Positions 1-5,902 of a DNA stretch of 8,145 nucleotides are shown piece by piece (position 1 is the first letter of the stretch; each line of letters starts with the position of its first letter). Made by a program: the position numbers and the translations under genes. Under the pieces are notes generated by a model. It saw nothing but the letters and a program-made list of their open reading frames with translations, was not told the DNA's origin and ran no database searches. Location: positions 1 through 8,145 of the forward strand of contig CAJBSQ010000396.1 of the NCBI GenBank assembly GCA_903958265.1, in the 5' to 3' direction. This DNA comes from an uncultured Planctomycetaceae bacterium (lineage in GTDB: Bacteria; Planctomycetota; Planctomycetia; Pirellulales; UBA1268).

Positions 1-1746
1 ACGTGGCTCGTCAACGGCCAAGGGAGCGGCGTCGAGTGGGATTCCTACAAGAAAGCCGTGTTTCGTTCAGCAGGCGGCACCGTCTCCGTCTCCGGAACCG
101 TGGTGGCTCGCAACGGTATGCAGTTCGACACGAACGGCGTCACGATCGTGTCGGACACCAATCCGGCTTTCGCCGGCAGGGTGGAACTGGCCGGTGCGAG
201 CCCGGCCAGAAACCCGATCGGGGTCACTGCGGGCGCCTCGGCCGACGTGAATCTGCCGCTTGCGGGCACCAATGGTCTCACGAAGACCGGATCGGGAACC
301 CTCGTGCTTGGCGCCATCAGCACCGTCACGGGGAGCGCGATCGTTTCGGGAGGGCGAATCCTCGATACGGCCGGCCGCGGCCTGCCCGATGCGACGATCA
401 TCGTGGCGACCGGAGGCACGTACGAGACGCCCACAGGTGTCGCCTTGGAGAGCTCGGAGCTTCATCTTGCAGGCGGTACGCTCGCCGTGCAGAAGTTGAA
501 CGTGACCACCGGCCTCAACCTGCCGGTGATCATCAACGATTTTGAAACCTCTGCAGAGCTCTACGATCCCACGGTCGGAATGACGGATATCGTTCTCTCG
601 ACCACCGCGGGCGTGACGAGCGGCACCGCCGCGATGGGCATGACCTGGACGCAGGGCAGCGAATACAACTGGTCGTTCAAGACGTATGACGAGGCGGCGC
701 TCGAGGCCTGGAAGGCCCACAAGGTGCTGGCGATCGACGTCACGCAGGTCAACTCCGGAACCGGCGGCGGCAACATCGCGGGCAACGTGGCCCTCAACGG
801 CCCGATGGGCTGGAATCAGACCGGCAACTCCACCTACCCGCGGTTCATCAACTACCCGTGGATGGCGGCCGGCGGTTCCTCGACGACGACCTACTACTGG
901 GACTATTCCGCCATCGCCGCCACCGGCACCGATACCTACCTGCAGGTCAACCTGGCCGGCTCTCTCGGCGGCAACTGGGATCCGCAGCAGGTCTATTTCG
1001 ACAACATGCGGGTGATCGATCCGGTGAATCCGGCGGCCGTCGGGATCTCGACCTTCGTCGTCGAGTCGGGCACCATCGCCGGCACGCCCGACCTCGCGGT
1101 CTTCAACGGAGGCCGCATGACGATGCCGAGTGATCGACAGCTGGCGATCGCGGTCAAGACACTCTCGGTCACGGAAACGAACGAGGAGCCCTCCGGGGGT
1201 GGCAGAATCGACCTCGGAGCGGGCATGATCGTCGTTGCTTCTGGAGGCATCACGGCGAGCGAACTTGTTCTCGACATTCGTGCCGGCCGCGGCGATGGCT
1301 CGTGGAACGGCTCAACGGGTATCACGTCGTCGCTGGCCGCCGCCAACGTCGCCGCGTCGATACCGCGGGCCGTGGGTTGGCTGAACGACGGCACTGCGCT
1401 GACCGTCGCCTACGCTGCCCCTGGAGACACCAATCTCGACTGGCAGGTCAACATCCTCGACCTGGCGAACTTCCTCGCGGCCGAGAAATTCGACTCCGGC
1501 GATCCCGCGACGTGGGCTGAGGGCGATTTCAACTACGACGGCCTGGTCGACATCCTCGACGCTGATGATTTCGTCTCGACCGGCCTGTTCAACGCGGGTA
1601 GTTACATCTCGCTCCCATCCGGTCAGAACGCAGGATCCATATCGGCGGTTCCGGAGCCGAACGCGACGGTCGCCGCCGGCGTGCTGCTCCTTCTTGCAGG
1701 GCTGCACGCAGCACGACGACCACGCGGATTCAGCCAGGTGCGGTGA
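1..1746 (+). CDS. Secreted PEP-CTERM protein with autotransporter-type beta-strand repeat and dockerin-like domain (5' partial)
   Basis: The reading frame is open from base 1, so the N-terminus and signal peptide lie outside the window; 581 residues are visible. Around residues 90-125 a stretch containing GLTKTGSGTLVLG matches the autotransporter-associated beta-strand repeat (PATR) pattern. A middle segment (about 178-340) starts with NDFE and ends with VYFDNMRVID, which looks like a lectin/carbohydrate-binding beta-sandwich; this is inference from motif shape. Residues about 474-534 hold two calcium-loop-like motifs, DTNLDWQVNILD and DFNYDGLVDILD, as in dockerin type I domains. The C-terminus has VPEP, a hydrophobic helix (AAGVLLLLAGL) and a basic end (ARRPR), a textbook PEP-CTERM sorting signal expected to direct processing and envelope anchoring by an exosortase. 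Such proteins are common in Pirellulales-like planctomycetes. The substrate or partner is unknown. The stop is TGA at 1744-1746. The domain calls are firm; the biological role is not. Confidence 0.9.
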   Translation, partial: TWLVNGQGSGVEWDSYKKAVFRSAGGTVSVSGTVVARNGMQFDTNGVTIVSDTNPAFAGRVELAGASPARNPIGVTAGASADVNLPLAGTNGLTKTGSGTLVLGAISTVTGSAIVSGGRILDTAGRGLPDATIIVATGGTYETPTGVALESSELHLAGGTLAVQKLNVTTGLNLPVIINDFETSAELYDPTVGMTDIVLSTTAGVTSGTAAMGMTWTQGSEYNWSFKTYDEAALEAWKAHKVLAIDVTQVNSGTGGGNIAGNVALNGPMGWNQTGNSTYPRFINYPWMAAGGSSTTTYYWDYSAIAATGTDTYLQVNLAGSLGGNWDPQQVYFDNMRVIDPVNPAAVGISTFVVESGTIAGTPDLAVFNGGRMTMPSDRQLAIAVKTLSVTETNEEPSGGGRIDLGAGMIVVASGGITASELVLDIRAGRGDGSWNGSTGITSSLAAANVAASIPRAVGWLNDGTALTVAYAAPGDTNLDWQVNILDLANFLAAEKFDSGDPATWAEGDFNYDGLVDILDADDFVSTGLFNAGSYISLPSGQNAGSISAVPEPNATVAAGVLLLLAGLHAARRPRGFSQVR

Positions 1747-2028
1747 GCGGTGAGCGGCCAACCACACACCCATCGCGGCACCTAGAGCGCATTCGACGTA
1801 CGTGGTTCGCCGGCTCGGGGGCGGCAAAAGTCGCGTCGCCCGGGCGAGGATACGCCCAAGGCTCCGCGAGCGTTCGCCGACCCCCTTCGCCTACCCGACC
1901 TCGCTTACGTAGACGACGCTCCGCATAACTTAGATGCGCCCTAGGCCCTGTCGGTGATCGATCAGCAGCCAGCACCACCCTTGCCCCGCTCCGACACCGA
2001 GCCTCGCGGTCATGGGCCGCCGACGTGC
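1747..2028. other. Non-coding gap between convergent genes
   Basis: This 282-bp stretch lies between the stop of the PEP-CTERM gene (+) and the stop of rlmN (-). The open frames crossing it are Arg/Pro-rich, lack family motifs and start inside neighbouring genes, so I call no gene. It contains several palindromes, including TCGCCCGGGCGA (1836-1847) and TGATCGATCA (1955-1964), and a possible foldback unit described separately. I see no hairpin followed by a T-run that would make a clear intrinsic terminator for either convergent gene. Confidence 0.7.
1781..1945. repeat. Candidate foldback/MITE-like element with terminal inverted repeats
   Basis: The left end CCTAGAGCGCAT (1781-1792) is complementary at 11 of 12 positions to the right end ATGCGCCCTAGG (1934-1945). 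Just inside, weaker mirrored blocks continue (TCG, TACGT and TCGGG on the left face their complements at about 1885-1918), so the 165-bp unit could fold back on itself. A competing small hairpin, CGCAT/ATGCG with a 7-nt loop, sits at 1922-1938. There is no transposase and I could not define a target-site duplication. One 11/12 match in a GC-rich 280-bp gap could arise by chance, so the element is tentative; a structured 3' RNA or transcription end region is the alternative. Confidence 0.35.
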
Positions 2029-3147
2029 CTAGGCAGACGCTTCGTGCGGCGACACGATCGGCATGGTGTCTGCCGCAGCGCGGCGGAGTTGACCGCAGGC
2101 GGCGTCGATGCGGGCACCCTTGCGGCGGCGAACCTGCACGTTGACGCCGGCAGCGCGAAGCACGTCCAGAAACCGCTCCCGGGCCGGCTGCGTCGGCTCC
2201 TTCCAGGGCATGCCGGCAACCGCGTTGTAGGGGATCACGTTGACCAGCGCTGCCCGGCCGCCAATCAGCCGCACCAGCGCGTCGGCGTGGTTTTCAGAAT
2301 CGTTGATGCCGCCGAGCAGCACATACTCAAACGTCAGCCGCCTCCCCGAGATCTCCCAGTAGCGGTCGGCAGCCGCCATCACGTCGGCCAGGCCGATCGC
2401 CTTGTTGACCGGCACCAGCCGCGTTCGGAGTTCGTCGTTGGCGGCATGCAGGCTGACCGCGAGATGGTAGCCCGGGTTGGCCGCCGCGAGCCGGTCGATG
2501 CCCGGCGGCAGGCCGACCGTCGAGATCGTGATCCGCCGCTGCGAGATCCCGAGGCCTTCCGGATCCTGGGCTTCGGCGAGGGCGGGAAGCAGCCGGTCGA
2601 GGTTGGCCAACGGTTCGCCCATGCCCATCACCACGATGTGGCTCAGCCGTTCGTCGGGAGGGAGCAGCGCCGCCAGCCGTAGAAGCTGCTCGATGATCTC
2701 GCCGGTGGTCAGGTTCCGCACCACGCCGTCGATGCCACTGGCGCAGAACACGCAGCCCATCGCACAGCCCACCTGCGAACTGATGCAGACGGTACGGCGA
2801 TCGCCGTCGCGGAGGAGCACGCACTCGATCCGCTGACCATCGGCGAGTTCGAGCAGCAGTTTTTCGGTGCCGTCGTCGGCCCGCTGATGCACCGCGACCG
2901 AGGTCGTCCAGACGCGAAAGTCGGCTTCGAGGTCGGCCCGCAGCCCACGTGGCAGATCGGTCATGTCGGCAAACGCCGCCGCCCTGCGGCCGTGGAGCCA
3001 GCGGCGGATCGCCCGAGCCCGCCACTCGGGCTGGCTCCGCTGCCCAAGCCAGGCCGCCAGGCCACTGGCGGGGTCGAGGACGTGCCGCGGGGGCTGTGCT
3101 GGCGCCACGGGAGCGTCGGGCGTCGTGAAGGAAGGCTGGGATGGCAT
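2029..3147 (-). CDS. rlmN: RlmN, dual-specificity 23S rRNA/tRNA adenine-C2 methyltransferase (radical SAM)
   Basis: This 372-aa radical-SAM enzyme would methylate C2 of A2503 (E. coli numbering) in 23S rRNA and A37 in some tRNAs, aiding decoding fidelity; it is cytoplasmic. The [4Fe-4S] motif CAMGCVFC gives Cys128, Cys132 and Cys135. The two catalytic cysteines of the family are Cys121 (TVCISSQVGC) and Cys351 (IDAACGQL), nearly the same positions as E. coli 118 and 355. Other family blocks are RNLTTGEIIEQ, VVMGMGEPLANLD, RRITISTVG, LAVSLHAAND and FEYVLLGGIND. I chose the ATG at 3147 because the frame's earlier ATG at 3255 adds 36 residues with no family similarity and would overlap the divergent gene's start codon; neither start has a clear Shine-Dalgarno site. 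The GARI just before DAACGQL (IDAACGQL follows KGAR) differs from the acidic GDDI of E. coli. Cfr is less likely given the overall RlmN-type motifs. Confidence 0.95.
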   Translation of the reverse strand: MPSQPSFTTPDAPVAPAQPPRHVLDPASGLAAWLGQRSQPEWRARAIRRWLHGRRAAAFADMTDLPRGLRADLEADFRVWTTSVAVHQRADDGTEKLLLELADGQRIECVLLRDGDRRTVCISSQVGCAMGCVFCASGIDGVVRNLTTGEIIEQLLRLAALLPPDERLSHIVVMGMGEPLANLDRLLPALAEAQDPEGLGISQRRITISTVGLPPGIDRLAAANPGYHLAVSLHAANDELRTRLVPVNKAIGLADVMAAADRYWEISGRRLTFEYVLLGGINDSENHADALVRLIGGRAALVNVIPYNAVAGMPWKEPTQPARERFLDVLRAAGVNVQVRRRKGARIDAACGQLRRAAADTMPIVSPHEASA

Positions 3148-3253
3148 TGCAGGCGGCCGCGGCACTGGCCCGAGGCGGAACCACGGGGTACATTTTACGA
3201 GTCTTTCGACAATCATATCCCGCAGCCGGGCCAGCGACGGCCTCCCGCCAGTC
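3148..3253. promoter_or_regulatory. Divergent intergenic region, probable bidirectional promoter
   Basis: This 106-bp gap separates the chosen rlmN start (-) from the membrane microprotein start (+). It contains the most AT-rich patch nearby (about 3189-3219) in an otherwise GC-rich window. On the minus strand TAAAAT (complement of 3192-3197) is one mismatch from a sigma-70 -10 box and would give rlmN a leader of about 40 nt, but no good -35 lies at the right distance. On the plus strand CATATC or AATCAT (3211-3219) are weak -10 candidates. The promoter role is inferred from gene orientation and base composition. Confidence 0.4.
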
Positions 3254-3469
3254 ATGAGCCAGAAGAACTACGAAGAACGCACCAAGTGGGTCTACGACGA
3301 CCGGGCCTTTCCCGTCTGGAACGGCTCGTTCGACAAGCCTGACCGCGTGGAGATGATCGACGACGACCTCTGGGCGGGACGAAGCATTGCCCTTCTGCTC
3401 GGGGTACTCGTGGCCATCGGGCTGGGGTTGGCGCTCCTCACGATCGGTTTCCTCACCACTTGGCGGTGA
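3254..3469 (+). CDS. Small single-pass membrane protein of unknown function (71 aa)
   Basis: I do not recognise this family. The 71-aa product has a charged, aromatic N-terminal part (residues 1-42, rich in D, E, K, R, with WVYDDRAFPVW and MIDDDLW) and one strong membrane helix at about 44-68 (IALLLGVLVAIGLGLALLTIGF), ending in TTWR. It has no signal peptide, so it is predicted as a short membrane-anchored protein; the acidic N-terminus and short C-terminal tail suggest the N-terminus lies in the cytoplasm or is set by the Arg43/Arg71 balance, which I cannot decide. The ATG at 3254 has no clear Shine-Dalgarno site. Its stop is 7 nt before the ispE GTG start and overlaps the ispE ribosome site, so the two are probably co-transcribed and translationally coupled. 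It is likely a real gene because it fits exactly between rlmN and ispE and has a sensible membrane-protein composition. Confidence 0.7.
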   Translation: MSQKNYEERTKWVYDDRAFPVWNGSFDKPDRVEMIDDDLWAGRSIALLLGVLVAIGLGLALLTIGFLTTWR

Positions 3470-3470
3470 G
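3465..3470 (+). promoter_or_regulatory. Ribosome binding site of ispE, overlapping the upstream stop
   Basis: GGTGAG matches the GGUGA part of the anti-Shine-Dalgarno complement and ends 6 nt before the GTG at 3477. It overlaps the TGA stop (3467-3469) of the membrane microprotein, which supports the GTG start of ispE and suggests translational coupling. Confidence 0.55.
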
Positions 3471-3476
3471 AAAGCA

Positions 3477-4424
3477 GTGACGAACGTGGCCGAGGCGACC
3501 GCGGCGGCAGGGCTCACCATCCTCGCGCCGGCGAAGCTCAACCTGTCGCTGGCCGTGCTCGCCCGCCGCGAAGACGGCTTCCACGAGATCGAGAGCCTGA
3601 TGGTGCCGGTGTCGCTCGCCGACACGCTCGAGGTGCGGTCGCAGCCCATGCCGGGCGTGACGCTACGGGTGCGGTACGCCGGTGAACTGGCTGCCGGCTC
3701 CGGCGCTCTGCTTGCCCGCGACGTGCCGACCGACGGCAGAAACCTGGTGATCCGGGCCGCCGAACTACTGGCGGCCGAAGCCGGCGTCGACCGCGGGCTC
3801 GAGGTCGACCTCATCAAACGGATTCCGTCGGGAGCCGGGCTCGGCGGCGGGTCGAGCGATGCTGCCGCGGTGCTCCGGGCGGCAGCGTGCGTCTGGGGCC
3901 TCGACTGGTCGAGCGAGCGACTCGCCGCCCTCGGCGGGCGGATTGGCAGCGACGTGCCCTGGTTCTTCGCCGGCGGCGCGGCCATCGCCTCCGGCCGCGG
4001 GGAACGGATCGATCCCGTGGCGAACCTGCCCGACCTCGCCGCGGTGATCGCCTGCCCTGGAGCAGGGCTTTCGACCGCGGCCGTCTACGGCCGCTGTATT
4101 CCCGATGCGGCGCGGCGGGGCGACGCCCGGCGACTCGCCGACGCCCTGGCCACCGGCGGACTGCCCGCGGGGCTGCCGTTCATGACCAACGCTCTCGAGC
4201 CGCCGGCCCGCAGCCTGTCGCCGGAGATCGACCGCGTGCTGCGAGATCTCGAAGAGGCCGGGGGCTTCGCGCCGCGGCTGACGGGCAGCGGCAGCGCCTG
4301 CTTTGCGCTGACTCGGACCATCGCGGAGGCCACGGCAGTGGCTGCCCGACTCGCCGCCCGGCGGCAGGCGGGCGACGCGGCCTGTGCCGCCATGTTCGTG
4401 GTCCGGCTCGCCGCCCCGGCCTGA
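3477..4424 (+). CDS. ispE: IspE, 4-diphosphocytidyl-2-C-methyl-D-erythritol kinase
   Basis: This GHMP-family kinase phosphorylates the 2-hydroxyl of CDP-methylerythritol with ATP, the fourth step from DXP in the MEP pathway to IPP and DMAPP; it is cytoplasmic. The 315-aa protein starts with the substrate block APAKLNLSL (Lys20) followed by DGFHEIESLMVPV. The ATP-binding glycine loop PSGAGLGGGSSDAA is at 117-130, GSDVPWFF with the likely catalytic Asp159 follows, and the C-terminal GHMP motif TGSGSACFAL is at 269-278. E. coli IspE is 283 aa, so this is slightly long, mainly at the N-terminus and between motifs. The GTG start at 3477 is preferred because of GGTGAG upstream; the longer frame to 3387 runs into the previous gene and is Ser/Trp/Gly-rich without similarity. 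It follows a membrane microprotein by 7 nt and precedes spoVG. Confidence 0.96.
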   Translation: MTNVAEATAAAGLTILAPAKLNLSLAVLARREDGFHEIESLMVPVSLADTLEVRSQPMPGVTLRVRYAGELAAGSGALLARDVPTDGRNLVIRAAELLAAEAGVDRGLEVDLIKRIPSGAGLGGGSSDAAAVLRAAACVWGLDWSSERLAALGGRIGSDVPWFFAGGAAIASGRGERIDPVANLPDLAAVIACPGAGLSTAAVYGRCIPDAARRGDARRLADALATGGLPAGLPFMTNALEPPARSLSPEIDRVLRDLEEAGGFAPRLTGSGSACFALTRTIAEATAVAARLAARRQAGDAACAAMFVVRLAAPA

Positions 4425-4441
4425 CCGCCGGCCGCCCAACG

Positions 4442-4479
4442 AGCCGCCGCACGGCTTGCAAACCCGTAAGCCGGCGGCT
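4442..4479 (+). terminator. Long interrupted hairpin between ispE and spoVG, possible terminator or 5' leader structure
   Basis: AGCCGCC (4442-4448) pairs with GGCGGCT (4473-4479), and inside it GGCTT (4453-4457) pairs with AAGCC (4468-4472), around a 10-nt loop with a 4-nt one-sided bulge (GCAC). The hairpin begins 17 nt after the ispE stop. The downstream sequence, CCCCCAGTTTACTTCTTC, has only broken T-runs, so this would be a weak intrinsic terminator. It could instead be a processing or attenuation structure in the spoVG leader. Confidence 0.45.
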
Positions 4480-4546
4480 GCCCCCAGTTTACTTCTTCAT
4501 CAGGGGGGTAACGGCGAGGTGTTCCGTGATCGATAACTTTGAGTCC

Positions 4547-4551
4547 AAGGA
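4547..4551 (+). promoter_or_regulatory. Ribosome binding site of spoVG
   Basis: AAGGA lies 6 nt before the ATG at 4558, the clearest Shine-Dalgarno site on the plus strand here, and it fixes the start of the SpoVG-family protein. Confidence 0.65.
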
Positions 4552-4557
4552 ACTGGA

Positions 4558-4977
4558 ATGGAAATCTCGGACGTCCGCATCAAACTCGTCGACGCCGGTG
4601 CCGAACGGCTGCTGGCGTTCTGCTCGATCACGATCGACGCCGCCTTCGTCGTCCGCGATCTGAAACTGATCGGTGGCCCCAGTGGCCCGTTTGTGGCGAT
4701 GCCCAGCCGCAAGCTCACCGGGTACTGCGGCAGCTGCGGCGGGAAAAACCCGCTTCGCGCCCACTACTGCAGCCAGTGCGGTGGCCGGCTGGCCACGGCC
4801 AACTCGCCCCGCGACGACGAGAGCCACCCGCGGCTCTACGCCGATATCGCCCACCCGATCAACGCGGCCTGCCGCGAGCGGCTCCAGCAGCGGATCGTGA
4901 CGGAGTACGAAGCCGAACTCGTCCGCTCGCGAGAGCCAGGTTACGCATCGCGGTACGACGCCATCGGCGACGAGTGA
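4558..4977 (+). CDS. spoVG: SpoVG-family regulator with inserted zinc ribbon
   Basis: The 139-aa product is a SpoVG homologue, a small DNA/RNA-binding regulator named for Bacillus sporulation but widespread in non-sporulating bacteria. The N-terminal core (MEISDVRIKLV ... ITIDAAFVVRDLKLI) leads into the hallmark FVAMPSRK (45-52), and the C-terminal helix carries the family block DIAHPINAACRERLQ (about 96-110). Between these, where B. subtilis SpoVG (about 97 aa) runs directly on, sits an insertion with CGSC (Cys57, Cys60) and CSQC (Cys71, Cys74), a rubredoxin/zinc-ribbon-like four-cysteine knuckle pair. Zinc binding and nucleic-acid contact by the ribbon are inference. The gene lies 133 bp after ispE with its own Shine-Dalgarno site and a hairpin in between, so it may be transcribed separately or by readthrough. 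Sporulation is not implied; the cellular target here is unknown. Confidence 0.88.
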   Translation: MEISDVRIKLVDAGAERLLAFCSITIDAAFVVRDLKLIGGPSGPFVAMPSRKLTGYCGSCGGKNPLRAHYCSQCGGRLATANSPRDDESHPRLYADIAHPINAACRERLQQRIVTEYEAELVRSREPGYASRYDAIGDE

Positions 4978-4987
4978 CCGCGCTCCG

Positions 4988-5845
4988 CTACGACCGCACG
5001 AGGGCATGAAAGTCGTCGGTGAGCCGCTTCGTGACCGGGCCGGGCACGCCCGACCCGATCCGCCGGCCGTCGATCTCGACGACTGGGATCACCTCGGCGG
5101 CCGTGCCTGTCAGGAAGCACTCGTCCGCCGTGTACAGATCGTGCCGCACGAGCGTCGCCTCGCGACAGTCGATGCCCGCAGCCACGGCGAGGTCCAGCAC
5201 GGCGTTGCGGGTAATCCCCTCGAGGATGCCCGCATCGGGGGGCGGCGTCAGCAGTCGGCCACCGCGGACGATGAACACGTTGTCCCCGGTGCACTCGGCT
5301 ACCTCGCCCTTGTGGTTGAGCATCAGGGCCTCGACGCAGCCGGCCTGGAGGCCCTCGAGCTTGGCCATGATGTTATTGAGGTAGTTGAGCGACTTGATGC
5401 GGGGCGAGAGGGCGGCCGAGTGTGTCCGCTGCGTGGCGGCAGTCACGATCCGGAGGCCCTGCTCGTAGAACTCCCGCGGATAGAGGCTGATCGTGTCGGC
5501 GATCACGATCACCTGGGGGTGCTTCGTCTTGTTGGGATCGAGGCCGAGGCTGCCCGCGCCGCGGGTGACCACCAGGCGGACGTAGCCGTCAGCGAGGCCG
5601 TTGGCGGCGAGCGTGTCGTTGACCGCCTTGGCCACCGCCTCCTTGGCCAGCGGGATCGTCAGGCAGATCGCCCGCGCGCTGTCGTACAGTCGGTCGAGGT
5701 GGGCATCGATCCGGAACACCTTGCCCGAATAGCTCCGCAGCCCCTCGAACACGCCGTCGCCGTAGAGCAGGCCGTGGTCGAAGACGCTGACGACTGCCTG
5801 CTCCTCGGGCACGAGGCGATCGTTCATGAAGATGATGCGAGACAT
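4988..5845 (-). CDS. ilvE: Branched-chain amino acid aminotransferase, class IV PLP enzyme
   Basis: This 285-aa fold-type IV transaminase would interconvert valine, leucine and isoleucine with their 2-oxo acids using glutamate/2-oxoglutarate; it is cytoplasmic. The N-terminal block FDHGLLYGDGVFEGLR (22-37) is typical. The PLP-binding lysine is Lys151 in SPRIKSLNYLNN, Glu184 in EVAECTGDNVF should contact the pyridine nitrogen, and GILEGITRNAVL (206-217) and TGTAAEVIPV (246-255) form the phosphate-binding region. TGTAAEV and the GPVTKRL tail favour IlvE over D-amino-acid transaminase or aminodeoxychorismate lyase, but substrate is not proven by sequence. It is slightly shorter than E. coli IlvE (309 aa). 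AGGAAG, 5 nt before the ATG, supports the start. It is 57 bp downstream of lolD on the same strand and converges with spoVG across 10 bp. Confidence 0.9.
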   Translation of the reverse strand: MSRIIFMNDRLVPEEQAVVSVFDHGLLYGDGVFEGLRSYSGKVFRIDAHLDRLYDSARAICLTIPLAKEAVAKAVNDTLAANGLADGYVRLVVTRGAGSLGLDPNKTKHPQVIVIADTISLYPREFYEQGLRIVTAATQRTHSAALSPRIKSLNYLNNIMAKLEGLQAGCVEALMLNHKGEVAECTGDNVFIVRGGRLLTPPPDAGILEGITRNAVLDLAVAAGIDCREATLVRHDLYTADECFLTGTAAEVIPVVEIDGRRIGSGVPGPVTKRLTDDFHALVRS

Positions 5846-5850
5846 GGGCT

Positions 5851-5856
5851 CTTCCT
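5851..5856 (-). promoter_or_regulatory. Ribosome binding site of ilvE
   Basis: On the minus strand AGGAAG lies 5 nt upstream of the ATG (5845-5843). It is a good Shine-Dalgarno match and supports this start codon. Confidence 0.65.
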
Positions 5857-5902
5857 GGTGAACGGGTGGGGGTTTCGGCCGTCGTGCGCCGTAACCAAGC
5901 GA

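Noticed and set aside
1836..1847. Perfect palindrome TCGCCCGGGCGA as a terminator or operator
   Set aside because: With a 4-nt loop only four base pairs remain. The CTTTT on the minus strand is short and offset, so support is too weak in GC-rich DNA.
1955..1964. Palindrome TGATCGATCA as a regulator site
   Set aside because: It lies between two convergent gene ends with no promoter to control. A 10-bp palindrome is not enough evidence.
3387..3476. N-terminal extension of the ispE frame
   Set aside because: It overlaps the membrane microprotein gene, has no family similarity, and a Shine-Dalgarno site precedes the GTG at 3477.
2327..3985. Long minus-strand open frame (552 codons) spanning ispE, the small gene and part of rlmN
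   Set aside because: It is antisense to ispE and overlaps rlmN in another frame. Its translation is Ser/Arg/Pro/Ala-rich with no family motif, the usual shadow in GC-rich DNA.
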